Made by a program: the position numbers and the translations under genes. A model generated the notes under the pieces. The model did no database searches. It was not told the origin of the DNA and was given only the letters and a program-made list of their open reading frames with translations. Of a stretch of 64,000 nt of DNA, positions 42,565 to 54,393 are shown in pieces. The DNA lies in assembly GCA_964019425.1 (NCBI GenBank), contig OZ025784.1, forward strand, positions 186,001 to 250,000, read 5' to 3'. The stretch is from Flectonema sp. DT1601 (Eukaryota; Euglenozoa; Diplonemea; Diplonemida; Diplonemidae). Numbering within the stretch: position 1 is the first letter of the stretch; every line of letters starts with the position of its first letter.

Positions 42565-45500
42565 TTAACTTGACGACGACGATTCCATGGAATCATCTCC
42601 ACTAGTGTCAGCTTCAGATGAAGAGATTAGATTCTCAATATCACTGCGCTGTTTTATTTCATTAGTCGTCTTCGTTTTCGTATTCAGTTTTGGTTGAAGA
42701 ACACCAGTTCTACGAGTTTTTGATTGTTGGTAAAGTTGTTGTTCACAACTACTGTCGGAACTACTATCTGAAGACAGCGATGAGGTAGATGAGGTAGATG
42801 ATGAGGAGCTGTCCGTTGATGAACTGCTGGAACTCGAGTGAGTTTTACGTCGTTTTTTTGCTTTTGAAACTCCTTTGCGCTTTCCTTGCTTTGCAAAGCT
42901 GAGTTCGGTTTTGACGTCCGCGTTGATCGCAGACTCCAACTTGCCAACCATCCGATCCCACAACAGTTTTGTTATTTTATTCGTTTTCGTATTGCAAGAA
43001 CGACAAGCGTCGATTGATTTACAAAAGTTTTCAATTTCTTTATAAAAGTTTCTGTGTTGTAAATCAACCACTGGAACTCCCTGTTGAGTTCCCGATTTCC
43101 TTCCCCTTTCCATTTGCTGTTCAGTAAATCGTTGCATCGCGTTATACGAAACGTTGAATTTCATTTTTAAACATTTTTTCAACAACAAACTCAGATATAG
43201 CCCGCACAATAACAACCATTCATCCCTCGTTCGATCTTTGCTGTCGAAGAGTGTTTCTGATCGGAGGGAAACTTCAGAATCAATTACCTTCAAAAGATTG
43301 AGAACCTCTCTCAGTTTTATAAAAGGAAGATGAGCAATCACCTCAGCGATATACCGAAGACAATGAACTGAATTGAATACGTTGTATTCCAAAGAAGAGG
43401 AAATAGTTTTTATGTATATCGGAAATGTTAAATATCGAAGTAATTGGACGGTTATATTCATAACGTCTTGAGTATGAACATTTGCTTGCATTGTTTTAAA
43501 AACTGCAGAATAAGAACATTCATAATCAGTGATAGAATACCCGTGAATATCAGATGCAGGTTTTCCCGATGAATTCATTTCAAGTACGAATCCAACTCTC
43601 ACTCCAGATGATAATTTCGACATCACTTCTTTTGGAAATCTTTTTGCCAATCTCATCAAATGACCTTCTGTTGACTGACATTTATGTACTCCTCCTGTTA
43701 ATGCAACGAGAACCTCACTTAATATGATCGGCGAACACAATCCCTGTGATGCAGCAACAGAAATAAATTCAATTGCCAATTGCTTAACACCGTTTTCTGG
43801 TGCCGTAATACAAAGATTTATCGTAGGAGCGGTATACAGCTGTACTATCTCTGCTCCGAGACCAGTTATCATCTGAGATGCTTCTCTTTGATCGTTGTCA
43901 AATTTTGATGATGTTGTTTTGGTGTTTGATGTGGTCGCAGTTGCTGAACAAATTCGTACTTCTTCTCTCAAAAAATGACAAAATCCTTGGATTACTTGCA
44001 TGGCTGCAGTGCCACCATTATCAATAGTAGTTCGCAGCAATGTTTGACACCTCCTCAGATACGTAACTGGATCTTGAAGTATAGTTGACATCACTAGTCT
44101 GATTGCGAGGGAGTGAATCACGGACGATAATTTAGTAGATTTTTTTAGAATTTTTTGTGACAAAGAAAACATATCTGAGAGTGTGCAAGACCTCTTTTCC
44201 AAGGCAGCCTGTCTCAATCTCATCGGAAAAAATCTCACGATCTCACACATTGTAAAAAGAGAATGACTAACAGCCACATCTCTAGCTGTCATTTTTTTAT
44301 TCGAACTGCTGTCGCTGTCACTGTCGCTGTCGCTGTCGCTTTCTGAATCAGTACGGCATTCGCTCTCTATATTTAGTTCTAAGTAGTCAGTCACCAGATT
44401 GACTGAAGTCTGTAATATGGAAATAGTTTTGTCAACGACAATGTCTTTTTTTACTACAGCTTTACACAAAAAGCATAAAGCTGATAGTAGGGAAGACAAT
44501 TCTTGTTGAGAACTTGATCTCTGTTGCAGAATTACCAAAGGGTTTACGATATGTTCGAATAGCGTTCCCTGACCAACCGTTGATAAAAGTTGACCATCTT
44601 GACAGCAGACTGTTATTGCTGATGATATGTGATATGGAACATGGGGATGTGATCCTATTTCGGTTGCAGATCTGTCGAGAAGTTGACCCAACAAAACACA
44701 ATCAGAAAAACTCGACACAATATTCGGATTTGCTTTACAAAGTGAATGAATAACAATAGCTGATTTATTACTGTCTTCTGCTGGTGATGTTTGTGCAACT
44801 GAAAGAAGAGATCGCAAATCAGCTTCACTCGCACTACTTCTTAATACAGAAATCACTGTTTCTGAGATACCACAATCTGATGAATAGTTTCCTTTTATAT
44901 TTCGATCACGCATCCCAAGAACTAACAACGATGCCAACTCAGATAAGATACGATGATTGTCAGCGTCTGCTGTTTGTTTGTTGGATGGTTTTTCTCGTTT
45001 TTTTTCTCTAAATATCACGATGTCACTTTTACTGAGAGATTTCTTCTTCTTACCAGTCACAGAATCAAGGTTTGATACAGGAGTGAAGTTCCATATCTGA
45101 CTGAGAAGGTTGTGAATTTCTGAACGAAGACGATTTTCAGTTACGGTTTCGACAAGTTGAAGAAGTGGTGCTAACGACGTAAATATTTTTGAAAGAATGA
45201 AAACTCTCAACTTACTATCAGCCTCAAGCACTGCTCCTGTTAATAACGATAACACTTTCCTCACGACTGTCGCTGATTTTTCACTCGCCAGTAGCTGTAA
45301 GAGTTCATTAACTGCCACGTTATTGCTCGACGATGTCCCTGTTGACGTCTGACATGCAGATCTGATGACGGGAACCAAATCCAATCCCAATTCTCTAATC
45401 AACGGTGAGCTTTGATTGAGTGTTTTTCTCAATAACATACCAGCGTATGCTGTCAGTTGATTTGTGTGACTCTCACACTTTATCAAAGCAGAAACAACTC

Positions 45501-47466
45501 TCAACGCTGCTCTACGGGATGACACACTTGATGAAGTGTCTATGAGTATTCCAACTAGAATACCAACTAAAGTTGTTATTTTTTGTGTAAATATCGAACA
45601 AGGAAACGATGTTTGAAAAACCATACAAATCCTCCAAGACGTTGATTTTGATTGAGTTTCAGAGATAATTTCTGTGTCGTCACCCGGATTCGAACTTGAC
45701 ATAGAATACTTTATAACATCAATAGAAGATTGATCAAGTCGGAGGTGACTTGCCGATTGTAAGTACGATGAGAAACTATTCAAAACAGACTTATCAACAG
45801 CCGACGTGTTGACTGAGAGCAAAAGTCGTCCAAATCTCTCCAAAGCTGAGATGGCAATATTCTTTGTAACTGTCGACTGAAACGACTTGCAACCAGAACC
45901 AGAATCAACTACATATTTCACAATACACTTTAACAAAACAGAACACACAACAGAAGCAGCAGCATAGTTTGGATCCGCAGCAATGTCACACATATCGGAT
46001 ACTAATCTATTGAGAATCGCATCAACTCGGACTCGATCTTGACGTTCTTTTGTGAACGTTTCCGATAGTGAAAGTGATAACGCGCTTTGAATTATTTCAT
46101 TCAAGAGATCCGTCATTCTAATGAAGCCATCTCTGTTGATACAAACAGTTTTAGTTACTAACAGTAATGTGGCACTAAACGGTGATAGGTGAATCACCTT
46201 ACCAGAGATAATTGCTGTTGAGGGACCCCTTCCATCAATCGGAGCTGGACTCTTAACGACCCACTGAGATACATCTTCAGCTATATTGTTCCCCAACACC
46301 TTAGTGAACTTTTTCATTAAAATTTCAAGGGTGGCTAAGCAAGGTATGGCCTGTGATTTTCCACGAAAGATTTCTCTGAGTAGCACTGGAAGAAGTCGTT
46401 CAGCATGAGTCTCACACAACAAGTCACTACAAATAGATTGGATACCTTCAAATAATGTTCTGATTCCCTGAGAAGAAGACTCAAATGTACATCTCGCGAA
46501 ATTTATTGAAAAGTCAACAAGAGTATCAACACATTCTCCCAAAGACTTTAATTTACTCTTCGATAGTAAGAAAAACATTACCGTGGCTGGAGCTATTGTT
46601 GTTGTATTGATATCTAATGAGGAGGATCGCAAACCTTCTAACGTGTTGCATGTTTGCTGAAGAATCGTATTAAGCGAAGATATCACAACTGAAAGTTTAA
46701 ACGGTGAAAATTCATCGAAATTAGTCCAATTTGCTTGTTTCAAACTCGATATTAGTTTCGACCAACCCTTCGGATTTTTTTGAATTTCCGAAATCGACAA
46801 TTCTTCGAGGATTTCCTCAGCTTTAATTAAATTATCACCACTGACGATATCACTATCGCTGTCAGAGTGAATCTCAACGGATTTCGTCGGTGTTGTCGAC
46901 ATTTGATTAACTGTTTTTCTTCTTCTTCGTCGGTGATCCACAACTTTCTCAATGTCTGGTTCATCCAATTTATTATTATCATTCGAAGTTAAATTTGAAT
47001 GTTCTTCAGACACATTAAAGTCTGATCGTATTCCGTTGGTTATAAACAAATGAGGATTAGCAACTCTTTGATGAGTTGCTTTTATTAGAATCTGTTGTCC
47101 TAAAGTGATTGATGAATCGTTAGTATCATTGATGTGTTCCTCACATAATTGACTGACTTCAAGTTGATAGTATCTGAGGCTCTGACATCCATCAGTGAAT
47201 AGTGAGACGAGATGATTGACTGTTGATGGTGTTGGTGGATCAACAACGTCATTCTCACTGACAGAATCGTCGTCATCTTCACAAGGCTCACAAGGCATCC
47301 ATTCTATCAAATTATCCTTAGTAAATCCATCGTATAAGATTCCTTTTTCATCAAGTGGATCAAGCATCCAACCAACCGGAAGAGGAGGTACCGCCCATGG
47401 TGGTGGAATCTCTACATTTGACACAGATTGCGTAGCAGAAGGAGAAAACAATCGAAAAGTATTCAT
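42565..47466 (-). CDS. SCC2/NIPBL-like cohesin loader with WW-like N-terminus
   Basis: A 1633-residue single-exon HEAT-repeat protein. The C-terminal region resembles the Nipped-B/SCC2 C-terminal domain: LGLDLVPVIRSA-type HEAT units centrally, then EGHLMRLAKRFPKEVMSKLSSG, HCLRYIAEVIAHLPFIKLRE (compare NIPBL MADNLACFPYQTQEE), and LCGLYLSLLLKKCLKMKFNVS (compare NIPBL LLLLMLKQHLKNLYGFS). SCC2 loads cohesin onto chromosomes. The N-terminus has LPVGWMLDPLDEKGILYDGF ending in IEW, which looks like a WW domain; the family does not normally carry one. The C-terminal tail is basic then Ser/Asp-rich. Other large HEAT proteins (condensin, PDS5) are alternatives. The 5' leader contains a very long CAA repeat. 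Confidence 0.6.
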   Translation of the reverse strand: MNTFRLFSPSATQSVSNVEIPPPWAVPPLPVGWMLDPLDEKGILYDGFTKDNLIEWMPCEPCEDDDDSVSENDVVDPPTPSTVNHLVSLFTDGCQSLRYYQLEVSQLCEEHINDTNDSSITLGQQILIKATHQRVANPHLFITNGIRSDFNVSEEHSNLTSNDNNKLDEPDIEKVVDHRRRRRKTVNQMSTTPTKSVEIHSDSDSDIVSGDNLIKAEEILEELSISEIQKNPKGWSKLISSLKQANWTNFDEFSPFKLSVVISSLNTILQQTCNTLEGLRSSSLDINTTTIAPATVMFFLLSKSKLKSLGECVDTLVDFSINFARCTFESSSQGIRTLFEGIQSICSDLLCETHAERLLPVLLREIFRGKSQAIPCLATLEILMKKFTKVLGNNIAEDVSQWVVKSPAPIDGRGPSTAIISGKVIHLSPFSATLLLVTKTVCINRDGFIRMTDLLNEIIQSALSLSLSETFTKERQDRVRVDAILNRLVSDMCDIAADPNYAAASVVCSVLLKCIVKYVVDSGSGCKSFQSTVTKNIAISALERFGRLLLSVNTSAVDKSVLNSFSSYLQSASHLRLDQSSIDVIKYSMSSSNPGDDTEIISETQSKSTSWRICMVFQTSFPCSIFTQKITTLVGILVGILIDTSSSVSSRRAALRVVSALIKCESHTNQLTAYAGMLLRKTLNQSSPLIRELGLDLVPVIRSACQTSTGTSSSNNVAVNELLQLLASEKSATVVRKVLSLLTGAVLEADSKLRVFILSKIFTSLAPLLQLVETVTENRLRSEIHNLLSQIWNFTPVSNLDSVTGKKKKSLSKSDIVIFREKKREKPSNKQTADADNHRILSELASLLVLGMRDRNIKGNYSSDCGISETVISVLRSSASEADLRSLLSVAQTSPAEDSNKSAIVIHSLCKANPNIVSSFSDCVLLGQLLDRSATEIGSHPHVPYHISSAITVCCQDGQLLSTVGQGTLFEHIVNPLVILQQRSSSQQELSSLLSALCFLCKAVVKKDIVVDKTISILQTSVNLVTDYLELNIESECRTDSESDSDSDSDSDSSSNKKMTARDVAVSHSLFTMCEIVRFFPMRLRQAALEKRSCTLSDMFSLSQKILKKSTKLSSVIHSLAIRLVMSTILQDPVTYLRRCQTLLRTTIDNGGTAAMQVIQGFCHFLREEVRICSATATTSNTKTTSSKFDNDQREASQMITGLGAEIVQLYTAPTINLCITAPENGVKQLAIEFISVAASQGLCSPIILSEVLVALTGGVHKCQSTEGHLMRLAKRFPKEVMSKLSSGVRVGFVLEMNSSGKPASDIHGYSITDYECSYSAVFKTMQANVHTQDVMNITVQLLRYLTFPIYIKTISSSLEYNVFNSVHCLRYIAEVIAHLPFIKLREVLNLLKVIDSEVSLRSETLFDSKDRTRDEWLLLCGLYLSLLLKKCLKMKFNVSYNAMQRFTEQQMERGRKSGTQQGVPVVDLQHRNFYKEIENFCKSIDACRSCNTKTNKITKLLWDRMVGKLESAINADVKTELSFAKQGKRKGVSKAKKRRKTHSSSSSSSTDSSSSSTSSTSSLSSDSSSDSSCEQQLYQQSKTRRTGVLQPKLNTKTKTTNEIKQRSDIENLISSSEADTSGDDSMESSSSS

Positions 47467-48059
<593 letters not shown>

Positions 48060-50989
48060 TTACGACATTACTTCGAGTAGCTGTGGTAGATCTTTCGCCT
48101 TGTTATCATATTCAACAGCAAGTTCCTTAAAGGCAACCTTTGATTCAGGTGCAATGGGCGTATTGTTAAACTTTGTAATCCATCCAACAAGGAAGTCATC
48201 AACCAAAACACCAGCATCTTTGTTATCTTCATCTTTTTGTCGTTTTATGTTTTGAGATTCCAGTTGTTCGGTTTTACGTTTCGCAGCGGCGATGACAGGT
48301 TCTGGAAATTTTGTAATCTGAGCAACATTGATACCGTACGATTTACTACAAGGTCCAGGACAGACTTTATAAACCATTTTAAGCTCTCCAGCAGATGTTT
48401 CTGCTTTTACATGAAGGTTATTTACCTTTGGAATCTCATCAGCCATTACAGTAAGTTCATGAAAGTGAGTAGCAAACAGAGTGCAGCATCGGATGCTGTG
48501 AACTAAATGTTCAGCAATACCCCAGGCGAGACCGTATCCATCGTGAGTTGAGGTTCCTCTTCCCAACTCATCAACAATAACAAAACTATTCGACGTGGCA
48601 TTGCAAACAATCGCATTTGTCTCTAACATTTCAGCCATAAAAGTAGATATCCCCCTCGACATATAATCCGCAGCTCCCAATCTCGCTAAGACTGCATCGC
48701 ATATTGTTAAAGTCATTTCCTCACATGGGACGAACATTCCGATCTGAGCTAGTAACACACAGACACCAGCAGTTCTGATGTATGTACTTTTTCCTCCCAT
48801 GTTCGGACCAGTGATGAGAGATAAATAATTACTGTTAGATCCTAAATCCAGATCATTCGCTACGAATGCGTCTTCACCTCGCAGCATTAACTGATGCTCT
48901 ACTAGGGGATGTCTACCTTGTTTGATGGACAAGATACGAGGGTTGTCCCCTGTCGGGATTTCAAGTACCCTGTTTTTTTTGGTGTTTATTCGTACGAACA
49001 CTAATAAATCAATAGCAAATAATAAATGAAAAATCATACTTTGGTTTCACATATGCCTGTACAGCTGCACGCGTAGACACTATTGAAAAACTTATAAAAA
49101 CGTCCAAGTCTGCAATTAAATCAGCAACTTCATCCAAAGGCTCAATATACGATGCAAGTGTTTCTTTGAATTGATTTTCTAATTCAGACTATTTTTTTAT
49201 TGAAAGTTATTTTTTTTTTTTTATATTAACAATAGACAGCACAAAGTAAAACAACACACATACCTGACGATCTCGAGTACTTTCTGTGAGTTTCTTCCAT
49301 TGAGCATTGATATCACTCAACGTTGGACTTGTAAATTTTAAACCATCCTTACGCGACTCCAGCTGTTTTTTATTTTTTTTTTTTTTTTTTAGAAAGTTTT
49401 TATTTTTTCCATGATTATGTATTGACACATACTTTTCGCATTTTTTTATTTTTGTCCACAGCGGAGATTCCTTTTTTTGTTGCACGAAAATGGTGTCCAA
49501 GTTGAGCAGAATTCTCTAATTTAATTTCTTTGTCGGTGTGACCAATTTCTTGTAGAACTTTTTTAAATTCTTTATTCATTGCTGTGGAAAGAGCAACACG
49601 TTCATCTCGAAGTTCGGCTAAGTCGGCATCAAAATCAGGATTTATTCTGACTTCTTTGTCGTTCTCATCAACGACAAGTGATTGTTCTACAAGCTGTTCA
49701 AGAATAGTAAACGATTCTCCTATTTCTTGAAGTTTTTCAATATACTCATCAATTCTGTCTTTGTGATCTCCAGCATAAGCTTCAAGATATGTAATCATTT
49801 TCGGAACCAGAGCAACGAATCTTCCGATTTTTAAACAATCAGCCAGAGATGCTCTTTTTCTTTGAATTCTCTTTAAGATTCGATCCAAGTCAGGTACCTT
49901 CGATAGTACAGTACAGACTACCGCATCTCTAAGAAGCTGATCTTCGACAAAAACTGCCGTAATCTCTTGTCTTCTGCGAATGTCTTCAATGTTTAACAGC
50001 GGTTGTGTAAGCCATAGTTTTAATGTTCGACGTCCCATAGGAGTTGAGCAGCTGTCAAGAAAGCTTAACAGAGAACCTTTGTTTCTCTGAATGTTCTCTG
50101 TCTCATCATCGAATAAGTTGAGAGCTCTGACTGCTGCAAGATCAAGTTTCATATATTTAGAGAGGTCTTCTTTACGAACTGTATATTGTGTTTCATTTGT
50201 GTTATCAGATGTAAGTTCAGTGTGATCCAATACAGTACTCATTGATTGCCCTGCAAGTTGAGTTGATGTCATTAAATCATGAGCAGCATTACAGTGAGAG
50301 TCACGGAGTAGAAATTTTAACCTGTCTTCAAGTTCTCCCGCTACAATTTTGGCTTTGGTGAATTCTACTGAGATACCACTGCTTACGATAGTATCATGAA
50401 CCGTTTTATCTGTTTGAGAGGTATTCTTAGCCCCAGGAAGTAGTACTTCTCGCGCTCCTACTTGAAGCATAAATGCTTCTAAGTTAGTGCAACTTGAACC
50501 GTTTTCGCAAAATTCCGCATAGCCTAACAACCTCAATGTCTGATTCACATATGCACAACCAAACTGCATATCTCCAGCTGAAGTTACCGTGTATCGTATA
50601 GCCATAACACACCCAGCATCTTGAATATTGTGAATCGATCCAAATTTTGCTTCGAATTGCTCAAGACGACCTGGTGTGGCATGCATTATCCGATCGTATT
50701 TTTGACCTGATTGTTCGTATATTTCTACCTTATTACCTCGTGTACGAATTAGGTCCCATGCCATTGTTGGGAATACTTTAGCAGTGATATTTATGTACGG
50801 AATTTTATCGGATCCATGTTTTATCACAGTGGTGCTATGTAGATACTCTCTGGCAATTCCCTCCACTTGACTACCAAAAAACTGGTAGTAGAGAGTTGGT
50901 GCTTTTCCCTTTGAAATAAACCTAAATACATCAGCCACCTGATCAAGTCCTGCCAGGAACGCTGGCTGTTCCGTCTTTGTCTCGCCCAT
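48060..50989 (-). CDS. MSH2: DNA mismatch repair protein MSH2
   Basis: Four exons (49433-50989, 49264-49362, 49040-49188, 48060-48969) with introns of 70, 75 and 70 bp join in frame to 904 residues, close to human MSH2 (934). Exon 1 holds the mismatch-recognition, connector and lever domains, including MKLDLAAVRALNLFDDE, which is nearly identical to the MSH2 signature MKLDIAAVRALNLF. Exon 4 holds the ATPase: Walker A TGPNMGGKST, STFMAEMLET, Walker B DELGRGTSTHDG and ATHFHEL. MSH2 pairs with MSH6 or MSH3 to recognise mismatches. The start at 50989 (MGETKTEQ) is chosen over 51109, which would add an unrelated 40 residues. It is the last convincing gene before the repeat-rich block. Confidence 0.97.
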
Positions 50990-51250
50990 GTTTTTATCTC
51001 TTTTTTGTTTGTTTGTTTTTCTCCCCGAGCTCTGTTTAGAAAAAAAATCGTGTAATTTTAAACATAATAAATAACATGCACGAAGAGAATTGGAATAAAA
51101 TACACACAAAGTAATTTTGGTGTTGCTTTAGGACAGGGTAATAAATTACATAAATAGAATTTCAAGTCATCATTTGCGAAGACAATTCCGTAGAGAGGTC
51201 CCTTGAGTTTCCGTTCTGCACTGTAACACCACCAGCTGCTCAATCGTTTT

Positions 51251-51640
51251 CTCATAACCTCTCTCCAGACTCAACCTCAATCAACACAGCCTTCAGCTTA
51301 TTGTGCGTTTCACGTAAGGCATCAAGGACGCAGCCCACAGCTGGCTTCACCTCTCCGAAGCTTTTTTTACTACACATGAAATAGTTAGGGATACTAAACA
51401 CTGGCCTCGTAGTTCTTGTGGGTGATGAAGTTTCTAGTGCTCCTGAAATCCTGGTTAGATCCGCATTGTTCTGTGTACAACACAGACGCAGTTTGTTTAC
51501 TTTGAATCCTAGAAATTGACATCCAATTGTTATCTGACTCAAGTTGATCATAAATCACATGAATTGCATTGCTTTCGTTGCTGTTTGCAGACCACCATAT
51601 AGATTCTTTTTTGCGTCTCACTTGCGTCCTGGTCATGACT
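51251..51640 (-). pseudogene. degraded coding fragment, family unknown
   Basis: Two overlapping minus-strand frames (51394-51636 and 51252-51551) have coding-like, non-low-complexity composition. One reads KKESIWWSANSNESNAIHVI and the other LRLCCTQNNADLTRISGALE and FGEVKPAVGCVLDALRETHN. They would form one sequence if a frameshift lies near 51500, which suggests a decayed gene or transposon piece at the boundary between the gene block and the repeats. I do not recognise it. Confidence 0.3.
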
Positions 51641-51699
51641 CTAAACTGACCAAGCTTCTCATTTTCTTGACAGAACAGGAACCCCGATACACATAAAAC

Positions 51700-52020
51700 A
51701 TGTCAGCGATGTGTTTCTGAGTGGACCGATGAGGCGCACTTGTCCTTCTGGATCAGATGCCGCCTAAGCCTGGCTCGTTCTGAGACAGCAGCGTAAGACA
51801 CCTGGGTCATGGCTGGCAGATTTTTCAACTTCACAGCCCTTAAGCCATGACAGGGTACGTCTAGGGAAGAGATCGGTCCGCTCCTCATCGCGGCATGCGC
51901 GTGTAGAGGAAGGACGGGGGCTGTCACCACAATGTGACAAGACAGACACCACCACCGAAGAAGCAGCCGCCACCGATCCCTATGTGTGACTTGTGCGGCC
52001 AAAACAGCCACAACAAACAC
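51700..52020 (+). pseudogene. possible decayed MULE C-terminal fragment with zinc knuckle
   Basis: On the plus strand a short frame ends PPPIPMCDLCGQNSHNKHKS (about 51955-52027), which resembles the CxxCGxxGHN zinc knuckle at the C-terminus of MULE transposases. Just upstream, pieces reading VRLGKRS and SRHAR in one frame recall the SWIM finger region. The frame is broken in several places. It sits directly against the X repeat at 52023. Confidence 0.3.
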
Positions 52021-52022
52021 AA

Positions 52023-52459
52023 GAGTTAAGTTGCCAGGTGAGATTTGGACTGTTAGCTTTTGGCTTAGGCCCTCCCTGAAAAGCAAGAACAAAAAAACTA
52101 CTTGCACCGGAAGGAAACATACACAGAGAACACACATACAAGTACATCACATCGCTTGCTGAACCATCGATCTGCTTCCATCGTCCCTTGGCAAAAACAG
52201 GTAACGGAAAAAAAGTAAGAAAAACCTGTTTTAATTGTGTTGTAAGTTTAGCAGAGTATTTGAATAACAGGGAGAGAACAAGTGTTATTTTTAAAACAAT
52301 GCCAGGGAAGACAACGGAAGCATCGATATCGCTTCAGCAGATGCGAGTACCTGTAAGCTGTGTATTTTGTGTTTGTCACAACAGGAGAGAAAAGAAAGAA
52401 TGTCAAGGTTGATCACCTTGCCTATCAACGCACAACATTGGCAGTCTCTACAAGACCCC
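52023..52459 (+). repeat. repeat X, copy 1 (left MULE end), with a nested insertion
   Basis: Matches X copies at 56136-56421 (reverse), 58282-58595 and 59638-59905. Compared with these it carries an extra about 215 bases (about 52135-52353). The extra segment's edges have a weak inverted similarity, as in a small MITE. Confidence 0.75.
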
Positions 52460-52950
52460 TTAAAGCTTCTAAGTATTTCTGCTGAGTGTTTCTCACCTAG
52501 AATTTTTATTTTTTAACTGGTTTCACCCATCCCTCTTTATTACCTAAGTCTGACTACAAGACAATTTATAAAACCAAAAAAAAAAAAAAAAAAGGAATAA
52601 ACAATGTTATCATTGTTTTTTTATCGATCGACTATGTCGATTAATTTCTATTTTCCGTCCTGGTCAAGACGCTAAACTGATTGTTTCTTTCTTTAAAAAA
52701 AAAATTAAAAAAAAAAAGGGAAAACCTCTAATTCAACAAAAATAGTTTGCGAAATCGCCAACTCCCTACAAAAAAAAGTTGTCCACCAGGACTCGAACTT
52801 GACCCGAAAAATTGACCATCGGCCGAAATATTAGGGAAAAAAGTTACCACACCGGGACTCGAACTTGACCGATTTTTTTTTAAAAAAAAATTCTTAATTT
52901 TTATTACAAAGTTTTTTTGTTGCAGCTTTCCACAAAAAAAAAATTAAAAG
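52460..52950. other. MULE internal non-coding region with satellite monomer and duplicated block
   Basis: 52460-52512 is an inverted relative of the CTAAGTGAG...CACTTAG hairpin repeats at 59400-59570. An inverted satellite monomer lies at 52577-52710. At 52774-52810 and 52839-52875 there is a two-copy direct repeat around GGACTCGAACTTGACC (about 66-bp period). Its complement resembles a tRNA T-arm box B, but no tRNA folds. Confidence 0.5.
52577..52710 (-). repeat. single inverted satellite monomer
   Basis: The reverse complement of the monomers at 56.9-64 kb, with the same order of TTTAGCGTCTTGACCAGGAC, TCGACATAGTCGATCGAT and AACAATGATAACATTGTT elements. Isolated inside the MULE and opposite in orientation to the arrays. 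Confidence 0.9.
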
Positions 52951-53127
52951 ATGCCTGCTACTTATGCTGTTGGAGACTACTTCCGCACACAGGAAGAACT
53001 GATCCAGACTGTGTTTCGGGTGAACACTGTGCTAGGACACAGCTGCAGGGTGCAGAGAAGGTGCCACCCTCGCCTGTCCAAACGACGAATGCCAATGGAC
53101 GGTGAAGGCAAAGGTGGTGGAGGGGGA

Positions 53128-53470
53128 TTAACTGTTCGAGTTTGTACATAAAATACAAATGTTTTGTATCATAAACAACATAACGATAATTTAACATTAG
53201 TTCTGAGATACAGTGACTAAAGGTAATGTTAGTGTAGGTATACACTCTGCGATTGACGTAAATACTTTACATTATAATAAATGTTTCTAACTTAGCTGCA
53301 TACACATCTCTTTTTCCGTGTTGTCATTCAGTGCAGTACGGAATCGAGTTATTCAATTTTGAATTAATCGTGAGCCCTGGGAAACCAAAACCAGGGTATA
53401 ATGTAATACGGCAGAGTGTAGGTTTCACCTACAAATTACTTGCTTAAAATCAACAATTCTTTGAAAAAAA
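53128..53470 (+). repeat. left 343-bp terminal direct repeat
   Basis: Begins TTAACTGTTCGAG and ends TTTGAAAAAAA; nearly identical to 54394-54736. Confidence 0.9.
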
Positions 53471-54393
53471 TATGTTAGCAAAAATTGCTAGTTCGTAGCA
53501 CACTACTAGCGGAGCACTCACCTTAAATAAATTATGGTAGCGTTTTCCAGAATTCAGTTAGAAAATCTGAGGGGGTTGCATAATCCAACAAATAATGTTG
53601 GGGTGACGGCATCGACGGGTTTTGGGTTAAGACATTTAATTGGCAAAGTCCAGAGTGGGGAATGTATTCAAAAAGAAAACAATCATCCGTGTCCCTCTAT
53701 GTTCTATACGCGAACATGTTAGAGTTCTCACAAAATTGACCTTCATGGTTAAGGGTTACCTCAGTATTTTCTACCTGTAGTTTATGTAACAGGAATGTAC
53801 TTTCTTTCGATAAAGAAAACAAAATGACGTAAGACAGTTAGATTTACATTATTTGAATTATACGAATTACAATAATATTTTTCTCTAAATGTTGTCCTAA
53901 TTCAAAGGGGCTACGGGCCAACTCAGGTAACTGACAAAGAAACTTGATTTTATGCGTCCTTTGAAATCCTACATTCTGTTCTTTATTTTTATTTCATTTT
54001 CCGTGACATAATTTCTTTTATGCACGTGGGAAGAGAACGCCGCTACGACCAATGCTGCCTAAAGTTAGATCAGAGAAATTCCATTGTAACTCCGGAATAT
54101 CCGTGTATTGATTAGTAGTCATGGATTGATCTTTATATGGTCACTATTGTGATTAGAACTAAAGGTGTTTAATGATCAAGTTTCTGTCTCAAAATAAAAG
54201 GAGATGTAAAGAATTATTAATAACAAGAGCTAACATTTGGATGTATTGTATCCATAGTTGACTAATCAGTAACTGGATACACATCCTAGGCGCGTTGCGC
54301 CGGGCACAAATTTGCTTGCGTATATTTGCACCTGTACTCTGCTCACAAACGGGTTGTCGCGAAGCTTCAACCTGGGTACAGAGTGATGGGGGG
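53471..54393 (+). other. internal region of the LTR-like element
   Basis: Starts with about 75 bases also conserved in the old copy at 37.9 kb. A 62-codon frame (53534-53722) is of unknown significance. No other coding signal; a G-run precedes the right repeat. Confidence 0.5.

Noticed and set aside
51703-52137. A 144-residue minus-strand frame
   Set aside because: Spans the X repeat boundary and opposes the better-supported plus-strand MULE-like remnants; composition is not protein-like.
52774-52875. tRNA or tRNA-derived SINE suggested by AGTTCGAGTCC on the minus strand
   Set aside because: The box B match is good, but the flanking bases do not form a T-stem and no acceptor or anticodon arm is present.
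53534-53560. TGGTAGCG after the left terminal repeat resembles an initiator-Met-tRNA primer-binding site
   Set aside because: The match is eight bases only, lies 63 bases beyond the repeat end, and is not kept in the older copy; too weak to call.
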